Source: Chitinophagaceae bacterium UBA4411 (GTDB lineage Bacteria; Bacteroidota; Bacteroidia; Chitinophagales; Chitinophagaceae). Taken from it: DNA of 64,000 bases. The stretch is from NCBI GenBank assembly GCA_002400415.1, contig DGQP01000003.1, positions 273,330 to 337,329 on the forward strand. Reading direction: 5' to 3'. Positions 9,009 through 19,300 of this stretch are shown here, piece by piece (the stretch's first letter is position 1; the number at the start of each line of letters is the position of its first letter). The notes beneath the pieces were generated by a model, which saw nothing but the letters and a program-made list of their open reading frames with translations, was not told where the DNA came from and did no database searches. Made by a program: the position numbers and the translations under genes.

Positions 9009-10421
9009 TTATTTTGTGTCAAGAACTTTTGTGTTTCCTCCCTTATCAAGAGAAAGATCAACGGGCTTATTTGTTTTCCAGCGACCCTTTGTAAAATCAG
9101 GTATTACAACAGGCGCAGAATTTGACGCAACGGATCGCTCACTTAAAGGGCTGATGGCACTCCACAAAGCCGCATCATATACATCTATATCAAGTGGCAG
9201 GCCATTGCGAAGGCAATCAATCGTTCTCCAGTCCATCAGGAAATCCATCCCGCCATGGCCGCCGATTTCTTTTGCCGTTTCACCCAGTTTTTGAAGAATG
9301 GGAGGGCTGGATTCTTTTGTAAGCACTGTTTGTTGTTCTTCCGTAAGCCAGCCTGTATGACCGGTTGCTATTTTTCCCGGTAAAGGATATTTTAATGCAG
9401 ATCCCCTGGTGCCGCTTATTTTATGAATCCTTGAATAGATATTCGGAGAAGTTACATCATGCTGCAGCATAATGGTGCGCCCTTTATGGGTACGGAGTAC
9501 AGAGGTATTCATATTCCCCCTGAATTTTTTGCCGGTATAGTCTTTATAGAAATCATCTTTCTTTGCCAGTTCTTCTGCCATCTGGTGCATCATGAAATCA
9601 TTACCTGAAACAGAAACAATAAAATCTGCTTTATCGCCCCTGTTCAGGTTCATTGCCTGTGCTATCGGGCCAAGGCCATGTGTTGGATAAAGGTTCCCGT
9701 TCCTGAGGTTTTCCTTTAAGCGCCACATATTGTAATACTTCTCTTTTGAAAAATTCCCTTCGAGCAGGTCATGTATATAAGCTCCTTCTGCATGTACGAT
9801 TTCCCCAAAGTATCCCTGTCGGACCAGGTTAAGTGTCAGTAATTCAAAATAATCGTAGCAGCAATTTTCGAGAATCATACAATGCTTCTTTGTCTGCTCA
9901 GAAGTTTCAACAAGTTCCCAGCATTCATCAATTGTTTTTGCGGCCGGTACTTCAATACATACATGTTTCCCCTGTTTCATTGCATATATGGCCATGGGGG
10001 TATGCAGGCTCCAGGGCGTGGCAATATATACAAGATCTATATCGGGGCTGGAGCATAATTTTTTCCATGCCTCTTCCTTTCCTGAGTAAATAACCGGCTG
10101 ATGAACGGAGCCTTCCAGTGTTTTTTTTGCAGCTTCTGCTTTTTCAGAACGGATATCACAAAGCGCATTAATGCGGGTGCCCTCAATCCGTTTCATTCTG
10201 TTCACAGCATAAGGTCCCCTGTTTCCAAGTCCGATAAAGCCAATCCTGACAGTGTCTAATGCAGGTGCGGCGTATCCGCTCATGTTAAAAGAGGATGGGT
10301 TAAAAGGGAAAGTTGCTGCAACCGGCTGCTGGCCGGAGGCCCGTGCTATAGTTTGTTTTGCTACAAGACCGATACCTGCCAGGCCGGACAGTTTAAGAAA
10401 ATTTCTGCGGCTGTTGCTCAT
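9009..10421 (-). CDS. GH109-type NAD-dependent glycosidase (Gfo/Idh/MocA fold)
   Basis: 470 residues. The N-terminus NSRRNFLKLSGLAGIGLVA is a twin-arginine signal, so the folded, cofactor-loaded protein is probably exported. A Rossmann motif (IGFIGLGNRGPYAV, residues 60-73) is followed by Gfo/Idh/MocA features: ATPWSLHTPMAIYAMKQGKHVCIEVP and ENCCYDYFELLTLN. The C-terminal half matches GH109 alpha-N-acetylgalactosaminidases: NGNLYPTHGLGPI, GGHGGMDFLMDW, PLDIDVYDAALWSAISPLSE and IPDFTKGRW. GH109 enzymes hydrolyse alpha-GalNAc by a transient NAD+ redox cycle. The position beside nagA/nagB/nagX supports an amino-sugar glycan target; the exact sugar cannot be read from the sequence. Confidence 0.83.
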   Translation of the reverse strand: MSNSRRNFLKLSGLAGIGLVAKQTIARASGQQPVAATFPFNPSSFNMSGYAAPALDTVRIGFIGLGNRGPYAVNRMKRIEGTRINALCDIRSEKAEAAKKTLEGSVHQPVIYSGKEEAWKKLCSSPDIDLVYIATPWSLHTPMAIYAMKQGKHVCIEVPAAKTIDECWELVETSEQTKKHCMILENCCYDYFELLTLNLVRQGYFGEIVHAEGAYIHDLLEGNFSKEKYYNMWRLKENLRNGNLYPTHGLGPIAQAMNLNRGDKADFIVSVSGNDFMMHQMAEELAKKDDFYKDYTGKKFRGNMNTSVLRTHKGRTIMLQHDVTSPNIYSRIHKISGTRGSALKYPLPGKIATGHTGWLTEEQQTVLTKESSPPILQKLGETAKEIGGHGGMDFLMDWRTIDCLRNGLPLDIDVYDAALWSAISPLSERSVASNSAPVVIPDFTKGRWKTNKPVDLSLDKGGNTKVLDTK

Positions 10422-10544
10422 TGCGGATAATTAATACCCGGGGCGATCAGAATGTTGCAGTTATGGAAAGCAATAAATTAGCCCCGCAGTGAGACAAATT
10501 TATACGGATGAGCAAACACAACTGTCATGTGCTGTATGCAGTCA

Positions 10545-12233
10545 TCAGGTATAAAAATATTCGGAAGGCAGGGTGTTTTTTTCAGCCTTATCATGAGCTT
10601 CAGCAGCTTTTAATTCTGCCCGCCTGATCTTTCCGCTGATTGTTTTAGGAAGTTCTGCAACAAACTGGATGATACGGGGCATTTTGTACGGTGCCATGTT
10701 TTTTCTGGCAAATGCAAAAACTTCTGCAGCCAGTTTATCAGACGGGGAATGACCGGCACTTAGAATGATAAAAGCTTTTACTTCACAGCCTTTAATGGGG
10801 TGGGGGCTTCCTATTACTGCCGATTCCATAACAGCTTCATGTTTTAAAAGAACACTTTCAACTTCAAACGGCCCAACACGATAATCGGAAGTTTTTATGA
10901 CATCATCATCACGGCCTACAAACCAGATATAACCATCTTCATCCTTATAAGCTTTATCACCTGTATAATATAAACCATGCCTGAAAACTTCTTTTTTCTT
11001 CCCGGGGAAATCAAAATACCCGGAAAATATACCATCCGGGCGGTTGCCCGTTGTTTTTACAGTGATATATCCTTCTTCATGTACGGGCATTTCATTTCCT
11101 TCATCGTCTGAAATAACAATATCATAAAGAAAGCAGGGTTTGCCCATCGAACCGGGTTTGATAACTTGTCCTTTATGATTAGCAACCAGGCAGGAACTTT
11201 CTGTTTGCCCATAGCCATCACGGATGATAATGCCGGTTCCCAGCTTCCATGCATTGATGATTTCAGGATTTAGCGGTTCCCCGGCTGCCACGCATTCACG
11301 GAGATTCAGCTTGTAACCAGAAAGATCCTCCTGTATCAGCATCCGTAAAACAGTTGGCGGAGCGCAAAAAGTGGTTACAGGGTATTCCTGAATTATGCTT
11401 AATTGCTCCGCAGCAATAAATCGCCCCGGTGGTGAAAAGGAAAAAATGCAACTGCCCATATTCCAGGGTGCAAAAAAACTGCTCCAGGCAAATTTAGCCC
11501 AGCCGGGTTGGGAAATATTATAATGCACATCATCATGGGATAAGCCAATCCATGCAGCAGTCGTCAGATGTCCTAAAGGATAGCTGAGGTGAGTATGCAT
11601 TACTATTTTGGGCATCCCGGTGGTGCCGGATGTAAAGAAAAGGAAAAGCGGGTCATCTGCATTTGTAACGGCTGCTTCTGCCACCGGGGACTCACTAAGA
11701 TAATTTTCAAATGGAATCCATCCGGCACGTTCTCCCGCCACAATAATTTTTACAGGAATGCTTTCTCCCGATAACTCTTCTGCCTCATCTATTTTTGATG
11801 CACTTTCGGGATCAGCCACTACTGCTTTCGGTAATAATTTTCCAAAGCGGTAAACAATATCTTCCACACTCAGAATAACTGGTGCCGGTACAAGGCGAAA
11901 TCCGCCTTTAATGACTGCGAGATAGCAGAGCCAGTTTTCAGGCAGTAAGGGTAACTGTGAAAATATAGCATCATTTTGCTGTAAGCCCTGTCTGCGGAGG
12001 AAATTGAGCAGGCGATTGTATTTCATTTCCAGGTCAGAAAAGGAAAATACCCTGTCCGTATTCCCATCTGTCCACATCAGTGCCGGTTTACCGGGATGAT
12101 CTTTCAGGTTAATATTTTCAAAGACTTCTGTTACCCAGTTAAACTGTTCTGGTTTCCGGATATTAATATCTTTTAAAAGATCAGTTTTATTTTCACTGAT
12201 TAAGTGGCGGCAGGCTCTGAATAGTTGTTCCAT
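10545..12233 (-). CDS. AMP-forming acyl-CoA synthetase (ACS/ACSM-like)
   Basis: 562 residues, ANL superfamily. Motifs in order: P-loop LFFTSGTTGMPKIVMHTH (about 206-223), QPGWAKFAWSSFFAPWNMG, DGYGQTESS, YTGDKAYKDEDGYIWFVGRDDDVIKTSDYRVGP (hinge and acyl-binding) and the C-terminal catalytic Lys in PKTISGKIRRAEL (Lys near 538). The overall pattern resembles acetyl-CoA and medium-chain acyl-CoA synthetases (ACSM). It would activate a short or medium carboxylate to its CoA thioester in the cytoplasm. It lies 28 bp after the GntR-type regulator gene. Why such an enzyme sits here is unclear; a role with acetate freed by deacetylases and esterases is plausible inference. Confidence 0.85.
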   Translation of the reverse strand: MEQLFRACRHLISENKTDLLKDINIRKPEQFNWVTEVFENINLKDHPGKPALMWTDGNTDRVFSFSDLEMKYNRLLNFLRRQGLQQNDAIFSQLPLLPENWLCYLAVIKGGFRLVPAPVILSVEDIVYRFGKLLPKAVVADPESASKIDEAEELSGESIPVKIIVAGERAGWIPFENYLSESPVAEAAVTNADDPLFLFFTSGTTGMPKIVMHTHLSYPLGHLTTAAWIGLSHDDVHYNISQPGWAKFAWSSFFAPWNMGSCIFSFSPPGRFIAAEQLSIIQEYPVTTFCAPPTVLRMLIQEDLSGYKLNLRECVAAGEPLNPEIINAWKLGTGIIIRDGYGQTESSCLVANHKGQVIKPGSMGKPCFLYDIVISDDEGNEMPVHEEGYITVKTTGNRPDGIFSGYFDFPGKKKEVFRHGLYYTGDKAYKDEDGYIWFVGRDDDVIKTSDYRVGPFEVESVLLKHEAVMESAVIGSPHPIKGCEVKAFIILSAGHSPSDKLAAEVFAFARKNMAPYKMPRIIQFVAELPKTISGKIRRAELKAAEAHDKAEKNTLPSEYFYT

Positions 12234-12261
12234 GACAGCAATCGTTGATTCGTGATTTTCT

Positions 12262-13293
12262 TTACAGGGAGTCCCGTAAGGTCAGTGTAAAGGGTATTTC
12301 AATAATTTTCTTTTCATCATTAAGTATCAGCCGGGCTGCAGCTTCGCCCATGGCCGAAAAATTTGTTGAAAAAGTTGTGATCCCGTTTAATAGTATTTTT
12401 TTCAAAGGGGTCTCGTTATAGGAAATGATTCCCACATCTTTCCCGGGTTTCAGCCCGCAGCTTAATATCTTTTCGATTAAAACCACCAGGTCTTCTTCCA
12501 TCAGGCTGATGTATACTTCACTTTCTTTAATAGGTTCCTGTGCTATGGTATGCACAACCTTATAGTTAAAAGCATATTGCTGGCAAAAGGAAATAAAACC
12601 TTTCAGTATTTCCTCGGGAAAATAAGTGTAGGAAGGGAAAATGATTTTAATGGTCTGGTATTTTTCCAGTTTGGGCAGGGCATTCTCCAATGCTTCAAAA
12701 ATGTCTTTTTCAAAATTTTCATAGACGGCCGCATGATCATGTTCAATCCCCGCAATTTTTTTGTCGAGTAAGATAAGGCTGGCAGGATGAAGCGAATTTA
12801 TTATGGCCGGGGCTTTGTCCTCTTCTTCCATAAAATGCGGGATGATGACAAAATGTGTATGATCTTCCTTGCGGGAGTTGAGCAGTTTTTTGAACAGGGC
12901 AATATCATTGTTATAAATATAGAAATCAATAGAGGCCTGGTCGCCAATCGTTGCGACAAATGAGTCGTAAATGATCTTTTTGTGTGCACTGAGTTTATTA
13001 AAGATCAGAAATATCCTTATGGGTTGTTTGAAGTCTGTTTTTGCTATAAAAAACCCTTTGCCGGGCACTGATCCGATGACCCCTATTCTCTTCAGCCGCT
13101 TGTAGGCTTTTTCCGCAGTATCCCGTGAAATATCCATCTCATAACTCAGGTCGTTGATAGAAGGCAGGAAGTAATCTTTCTCAACAAACCCTTTTTCCAC
13201 TGCTTTTAAAATAGAATTGGCTAATTGAATGTATTTGGGCGTTACCGATTCGTGATCAATTTGTATAATGCGGTAAATATTCTCAGATGCCAT
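12262..13293 (-). CDS. GntR-family regulator with sugar-binding effector domain
   Basis: 343 residues. The N-terminal winged-helix GntR domain (residues about 15-80: YIQLANSILKAVEKG, LPSINDLSYEMDISRDTAEKAYKRLKRIGVI) is fused to a LacI-type periplasmic-binding-like domain (about 85-343, ending FSAMGEAAARLI). Bacteroidota use this architecture for monosaccharide-responsive regulators such as those for fucose or arabinose. It is divergent from the first gene of the rhamnose-glycan locus with a 176-bp shared region, so control of that locus by L-rhamnose or a derivative is a reasonable inference. The gene downstream on its own strand is the acyl-CoA synthetase. Confidence 0.85.
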   Translation of the reverse strand: MASENIYRIIQIDHESVTPKYIQLANSILKAVEKGFVEKDYFLPSINDLSYEMDISRDTAEKAYKRLKRIGVIGSVPGKGFFIAKTDFKQPIRIFLIFNKLSAHKKIIYDSFVATIGDQASIDFYIYNNDIALFKKLLNSRKEDHTHFVIIPHFMEEEDKAPAIINSLHPASLILLDKKIAGIEHDHAAVYENFEKDIFEALENALPKLEKYQTIKIIFPSYTYFPEEILKGFISFCQQYAFNYKVVHTIAQEPIKESEVYISLMEEDLVVLIEKILSCGLKPGKDVGIISYNETPLKKILLNGITTFSTNFSAMGEAAARLILNDEKKIIEIPFTLTLRDSL

Positions 13294-13469
13294 GCAGGGT
13301 TATTGTTGTTTAAATCATATTAAAGGTAAAAGATTCCTATATACATACCCGGAAGGCTGCGTTTAATTTTCTTTGTAACAGGATGGTGCAGGACAGAAAG
13401 GCTGCCTGTTTCAATAACTTTATTTGCAATAAGGTATAAAGGCAGAATCACAGGTTAATATTTCAAGAT
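13294..13469. promoter_or_regulatory. divergent promoter region, GntR regulator / glycan locus
   Basis: 176 bp between the GntR-type gene (-) and the amidohydrolase gene (+). It must hold promoters for both. CTTTATTTGC near 13419-13428 is one base from the TAnnTTTG -7 consensus and would read rightward. No clear operator palindrome was found. Confidence 0.4.
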
Positions 13470-14927
13470 ATGGAAAGAAGAGATTTTATTACTGCAAATG
13501 CCGGGATGTTCTTATCGGGGATTTTTATGCCGGTAACCGGATCATCATTTTCATCTTTTTACGAAGAAAAGAAGCTGAACTCCGGGAAGGCAGAAGAACT
13601 GGCTTACGGGATCAGTCAGCTTCCGAATTTTTGTGCGCATGAGCATTGGGGCAGTATTGCTGCTATCGGGAGTGCTCCTGAACAAAATGGTTACCGTGCA
13701 GATACAATGGCCGGCGCAAAACCGGTAAGACCTGTTTCTGTCTGGGACCTGGTACTGGATCCGTATGCGTTAGGATGGATGAGATTAGCGGGACTTGATC
13801 CCAATGCGGAGGCCATAGCAAAAGGATATAAATCACAACAGGAATGGTGGGAGAAAAGTCCTGATGAAGCGCTCAGGAAATTCAGCCAGCTCATGCAAAC
13901 TTTCCTGCTGACAGGCGGATTCCAGTGTGCAAGGCGGGGGATAAAGCTCCTCTATGATACGGATATCGCACAATTCAGAACGGAGATTTGGCAGGAGGCG
14001 GATAAATTAATTAAAGAAAAATATTCCGGAATATTCTCCTGGTACACATCCGCAATGAAGAAAGCGCATTTTTCAGGTCTGATCAGGCCTGTTCATCCTG
14101 AATTTTATGTTCGCCCGGAATCGGAAGAGTCAGCCCGGGAAGAAGCTTCTTTTACAAATACAGTATTGCGTATTGATCCTTTACTTGACTTGTGGAAGAC
14201 AAAGGACAAGCGACGTGATGACCTGTCTGCTATAACAGGTATTGATCCGGTTGATGCTGCTGGTTACAGAGAGTTTATCAAAAGAATATTTGACATTGCC
14301 GGGAAAAATGGCGCAGTTGGGATCAAGCAATTGCAGGGATACCGCCGTTCATTTCAATTTACTGAAAGAAGCGATAAAGAAGTGCTGTTTCGCGGCGAAC
14401 TCACACCTGCCGAAGTGCTGGTATTCCAGGATTGGGTGATGCACGAATGTTGCAGGCAGGCCAATGAAAGGCAATGGGTGCACCAGGTGCATGTGGGTAC
14501 TCACAACCTCGGGCAATCTAATCCGCTGCCGCTGGAGGAGTTATCCAGAAAGTATGCAAAAATGAAAATTGTCCTGATACATTGCTGGCCTTTTATCAAT
14601 GAAGCGGGCTGGCTGGCAAAAATGCGTTCCAATATTTATCTTGATTGTAACTGGCTTGCTGTACTTAACCCTTCCTTCCTGACAGATGCATTAAGGAGCT
14701 GGCTGGGATATGTTCCCGCACATAAGCTGATGATGTCACATGATTCCACACATATTGAAATGGCTGCAGGCGCCTCTCTTTTTGCAAGAGAAGCATTAAG
14801 CGCTGAATTGGTTAATCGGAATAAAACGCTCCGGCTGCCGGATGCAGTAATTAAAAAAACAGCGGCAGATATGCTGAATAATAATGCTGTCCGCCTGTAT
14901 GGAACCGGGAAGGAATATTATTTGTAG
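13470..14927 (+). CDS. Tat-exported amidohydrolase-2-like metal hydrolase
   Basis: 485 residues. The N-terminus MERRDFITANAGMFLSGIF is a short RRxF Tat-type signal. Metal-binding motifs follow the amidohydrolase TIM-barrel order: CAHEHWG (His57, His59), WVHQVHVGTHN, IVLIHCWPF and MMSHDSTHIE (late Asp/His). An insertion of about 200 residues separates the first motif from the rest, larger than in simple amidohydrolase-2 enzymes. The family includes uronate isomerase-like enzymes, lactonases and decarboxylases. The substrate is unknown; placement at the head of a rhamnose/pectin locus suggests a sugar lactone or uronic acid derivative. Confidence 0.7.
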   Translation: MERRDFITANAGMFLSGIFMPVTGSSFSSFYEEKKLNSGKAEELAYGISQLPNFCAHEHWGSIAAIGSAPEQNGYRADTMAGAKPVRPVSVWDLVLDPYALGWMRLAGLDPNAEAIAKGYKSQQEWWEKSPDEALRKFSQLMQTFLLTGGFQCARRGIKLLYDTDIAQFRTEIWQEADKLIKEKYSGIFSWYTSAMKKAHFSGLIRPVHPEFYVRPESEESAREEASFTNTVLRIDPLLDLWKTKDKRRDDLSAITGIDPVDAAGYREFIKRIFDIAGKNGAVGIKQLQGYRRSFQFTERSDKEVLFRGELTPAEVLVFQDWVMHECCRQANERQWVHQVHVGTHNLGQSNPLPLEELSRKYAKMKIVLIHCWPFINEAGWLAKMRSNIYLDCNWLAVLNPSFLTDALRSWLGYVPAHKLMMSHDSTHIEMAAGASLFAREALSAELVNRNKTLRLPDAVIKKTAADMLNNNAVRLYGTGKEYYL

Positions 14928-15096
14928 AAACTGCTAAAAGCTATTAGTTTCAGGTGAGGACAGGATAGTTATCTGGCGGAAGAAAATAATATTTGAATGT
15001 CTGACAAATGTTGCATCCGGTTTTTCCTGTACTGCCGGACGAATTGCGGGATACGGGAGCCGGTAATGCAGCAGCGGTTTAATAAAATGTTTTTCG

Positions 15097-16011
15097 ATGA
15101 AAAATTTTAGCTTGCTTGCTTTTTCCTTTTTTATTTTTTCTGCACTTTCTTTATTCCCGCCGGGAGAACAACCCGGACCGGACGGGAAATACACCGGAGA
15201 AAATATTCCATCTTACACAGTTCCTGTTAAGGACAAACCCAGGCTCAAAAAAATTCCTGATAAACTAGTTGTGCTGACATTTGATGATGCAGTGGAGTCA
15301 CATTATTCTTTTGTAAGGCCACTTTTAAAAAAATACGGTTTTTCTGCTACTTTTTTTGTTACGGAAGGATTCAACTTTCATACCAATAAAAAAGATTACC
15401 TGACATGGGAACAGATAGCGGCCTTGGATAAAGAAGGCTTTGAAATAGGAAATCATACCAGGGATCATATTGGTATTTTCCCGGAAACAGTAAATCAGTT
15501 GCAGCAACAGTTGCGTGCAATCAATGATAAATGTAAGCAGTATGGTATACCACAGCCCGTATCATTTGCTTACCCCGGAAATTTTATTCTTCCGGAGGCC
15601 CTGGATATAATCAGGCAGGAAGGAATTGTATGGGCAAGACGGGGAAATATTCCCGAATATAAAGGGGGAGATGATGGAAGAGGGTTTGGCTACGAGCCGG
15701 GAACTGACGATCCTTTATTAGTTCCTTCTGCCGGCGTTGCTCTTCCTGCATGGACCCTGGAAGATTTTAAAACATCAGTGGCCAAAGCCCGTGACGGGAA
15801 AATTGCGGTCATCCAGTTTCATGGAGTACCGGACCGTGAACATCCGTGGGTGCATACCAGCGAGGAACAATTCCGTTCTTACATGAAATATTTACATAAA
15901 AAGAAATACCATGTAATAGCGATGAGAGATCTTTCGCTTTACGTGGATCCTTCTGTTCACCCCAAAGATCCCTGGGCGGTAATTGAACGGAGAAAACGGA
16001 ATAATGAATAG
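15097..16011 (+). CDS. exported polysaccharide deacetylase (CE4, NodB fold)
   Basis: 304 residues with a signal peptide (about 1-20). The NodB-homology motifs are present: VVLTFDDAVESH (motif 1, Asp pair), EIGNHTRDH (motif 2, metal His) and FAYPGNF (motif 3). Later come PAWTLEDF and VIQFHGVPDREHPW (near 247-260), which supplies the catalytic His region. CE4 enzymes remove N- or O-acetyl groups from glycans. A proline-rich stretch after the signal (PPGEQPGPDG) is probably a linker. It lies 379 bp upstream of susC, so it may be transcribed with the amidohydrolase gene rather than with the transport genes. Confidence 0.87.
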   Translation: MKNFSLLAFSFFIFSALSLFPPGEQPGPDGKYTGENIPSYTVPVKDKPRLKKIPDKLVVLTFDDAVESHYSFVRPLLKKYGFSATFFVTEGFNFHTNKKDYLTWEQIAALDKEGFEIGNHTRDHIGIFPETVNQLQQQLRAINDKCKQYGIPQPVSFAYPGNFILPEALDIIRQEGIVWARRGNIPEYKGGDDGRGFGYEPGTDDPLLVPSAGVALPAWTLEDFKTSVAKARDGKIAVIQFHGVPDREHPWVHTSEEQFRSYMKYLHKKKYHVIAMRDLSLYVDPSVHPKDPWAVIERRKRNNE

Positions 16012-16390
16012 AATATAGAACCGCAGGTTATTGCCCGGCGGGTTTTATATAAACGCTATTATACCTGGTTGTTTTTATAATAGCTTTCCCAACCGGCAGA
16101 TGATGAAAAGAAGGGCGTGAAGAATGATGTGATTTTGCAGTACAGGGCATGACGGTCAGGACATTTTCTTCTTCTATATTTATGGCGTATTAGGTTTGAT
16201 TGACGATTGCTGATAATGAATTTGTATTTTGTTTCCTGCTTATCCTCTGAGTATTTCAGGCTAACCTACACAATTACTGTTTTCCCGGGGAAACAAACAC
16301 TGCTGCTATTCTTCAATTGTCAGATTTTGTATTTCGTCATTCTTGTAGCTGAACATTAAAGTTGCTTTATAATTTAAAAACTACACTGCT
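16012..16390 (+). promoter_or_regulatory. 379-bp leader of the SusC/SusD operon
   Basis: No ORF is convincing here. TAGGTTTG at 16191-16198 matches the Bacteroidota -7 consensus TAnnTTTG but lacks a clear -33 TTTG. A near-palindrome GTTTTCCCGGGGAAAC at about 16278-16293 (outer GTTT/AAAC, inner CCCGGG) could be a regulator site. The promoter of the polysaccharide operon is expected in this interval. Confidence 0.35.
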
Positions 16391-19300
16391 ATGCTAGAAC
16401 AATTGCTGTCAGGATTTAAGCGGGAAAGATCAAAAATGCTTATGGCGTTATTGCTCTTTTTGGGGATTACTGCTTTTTCACAGGAAACCATTCATGTGAA
16501 AGGAAAAATTATTTCTTCAGCGGGCGGAACCCCGCTTGCAGGAGTTACTGTTAAATCGGAAAGTACCCGGAAAACTGTTGTCTCCCTGGGTGATGGTTCC
16601 TATTCAATCGAAACCATGAAAGGGACTGTTCTTTTGTTTAACCACGTGGGGTATAAGGAATACCAGTTGGTGGCGAACACAGAAACAATGGATGTTGTGT
16701 TAGAAGTACAGGAAAAGGTTCTGGAGGATGTTGTTGTGGTCGGGTATGGCACACAGAACCGCAGGGATTTAACCGGATCCATTTCGAAAGTCAGCAGCAA
16801 GGAGTTTAAAAACTCGGTAATTACAACAGTTGACCAGGCTTTGCAGGGAAGGGCTACCGGTGTTCAGGTAACACAGGCATCAGGAGAACCTGGTGCGAAT
16901 GTGGTGGTGCGCATCAGGGGTGTCAGTTCCTTTTCCAGCAATAACCAGCCCCTGTATGTAATAGATGGATTTTTGATGCCGCCGTATACGGAGGCTGCTG
17001 CACCCAATACTTCAGGATCCAGTATCAGTAATGGTTTATACGGCCTTAATCCTTCAGACATAGAAAGTATCGAAGTCTTAAAAGATGCATCAGCCACTGC
17101 TATTTACGGATCCAGGGCTGCTAATGGGGTAATACTGATTACTACAAGGAAAGGGAAACTGGGAGAAAGCCAGATTGAAGTCATCAGCAAAACTTCGATA
17201 GCTACCATGACCAATCCTTATGATATGATGAATAGCTATGAGTTTGCTTCTGCCAAAAACCAATCTTACATTGACGCAGGTCAGCCGGGACCTTTTAATG
17301 CCGATTCAATCAAATCGGCGGGGAACAGCACAAACTGGCTGGATCAGATTTCACGTACAAGCCTCCGGCAGGAAACAAGCATTAATTTCAGGGGAGGATC
17401 CGGCAAAACCAACTACTTTCTTTCCGGCACTTATTTAACGGAAAAGGGTGTTATAAAAGGATCGGATAATAAAAGGGGGAGTGTACGCTTTAACCTGAAT
17501 ACCTCTTTTAAAGACTGGTACGATGCAAGAATGCAATTCAGCGCAACAAGGGCAAAGCTGACACGGGCAACAACAGAAACCGGGGGATGGCCTTATTCCG
17601 GGGGACCGATTTTTGACGCTTTGAGGGCCAGCCCGCTTCATCAGAATAACAGCAGCTCTTTAGGCGAGGTTCCTGATATAATTGGTGGAGTAACTCTAAG
17701 CCAGAATTCTTTTGTAAGCCCGGTACAGGAACTGCTGGAAAAAACAGATAATACATTCAATGACCAGGTACTTGCTAACATTGAGAATATATTCTATCTC
17801 ACGAAAAATAAGAACCTGGAACTGCACGCAGTGGTAGGTTCGAGTCTGCAAAATTCAGAACGGCATATCAATTTGCCACCCTGGCTCGGTTCCGGGAAAA
17901 CATACAATGGTCTTGTTATCCAGAGCAGGGCAAAAACACAATCATTTAACTCAAGTATTTACTTTGCGCATAAAGGCACTTTCGGAGACCATTCGTTAGC
18001 GTCTACTGCCGGTGTGGAATATAATAATACCATACTCCAGGCTAACTCACAGGTCGGGAAAGGAATTAATTTTTCTTCTATTGCTCTTTTCAATCTCGGG
18101 TCTGCGTTAAACCAGTCAATCACTTCGTATAAAGAAGAAAGCGTTATCCAGTCAGCATTCTTCCGGGAGAATTACTCCTTCCGCGAAAAATATCTTTTAT
18201 CGGTATCTGTACGTGCTGACGGAGCTTCGAAATTCGCTGATAATAAAAAATGGGCCGTATTCCCGGCTGCAGCACTTGCATGGAACCTCAGCCAGGAGAA
18301 ATTTTTATCAAATGTTAAGCAACTTGATTTTGCCAAATTAAGGGTCAGTTACGGTCTGACAGGAAACCAGAGCCTGCCGGCGTACCGTTCACTGAGAAAT
18401 TATGTTCCTTCTTTTTATGAACTGGGGAATACACCCGGTGGCACCAATCCTGTTGTTACGCTGATTGTATCGCAGCCCAACAACCCTGACCTTAAATGGG
18501 AAACAACAGCCCAGTTCAATACCGGTTTAGATCTTTCATTTTTTGAAGGCCGGGCAACACTAGTGGTTGATTATTATAATAAGAAAACAACAGACCTCTT
18601 ACAATTGCTTCCGATTCCTTCCCAGTCAGGTTACGAAAGTATCTGGGCCAACACCGGCAGTATCCGCAACAGGGGATTTGAAATCAACCTGGGATTGAAA
18701 CCTGTCGTTACTAAGAATTTTTCATGGGATATGAATATTACATATTCCAGGAACAAAACAGTACTGCTTGATCTTGGTGCATTCGATCCCGCATCACAAG
18801 GTGTTACCAGAGGAGGGACTACTAATTTACTGGGTGGCGGTACCACCATTTTAATGCCCGGGAGAGAATTGGGGTTATTTTACGGGTATAATGTAATTGG
18901 CCTTTACCAGCAGGGAGATTTTAATACATCGGGAGCCCTGATAGTACCTGCACCACAAAATAGTAATGACAATACGATTGGAAGGTATAAGTATGAAGAT
19001 GTGAATAACGATGGAAAAATAACGGAGGCTGACAGAACTGTTCTGGGACATTCACAGCCGAAGTTTATACTGGGCTGGAACAATAATCTGAAATGGAAGG
19101 ATTGGGGACTTAACCTTTTCTTCAACAGTTCAATGGGGAATGATATACTGAACATGGCCGGGGCTTACCTGCGTACCGGTATCCTGAATCTCAGCGGGCT
19201 CAGCTTTAATCAAACCAAAGATTGGTATGAAAAAAGATGGACTGCTGCCAACCCGACCAATGACCCGAAATACCCGGCTATTCAGCCAAGGCCTAATGGC

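Noticed and set aside
9009..10421. Ordinary cytoplasmic Gfo/Idh/MocA dehydrogenase
   Set aside because: The Tat signal and the GH109-specific YPTHG and GHGGMD blocks point to the glycosidase family.
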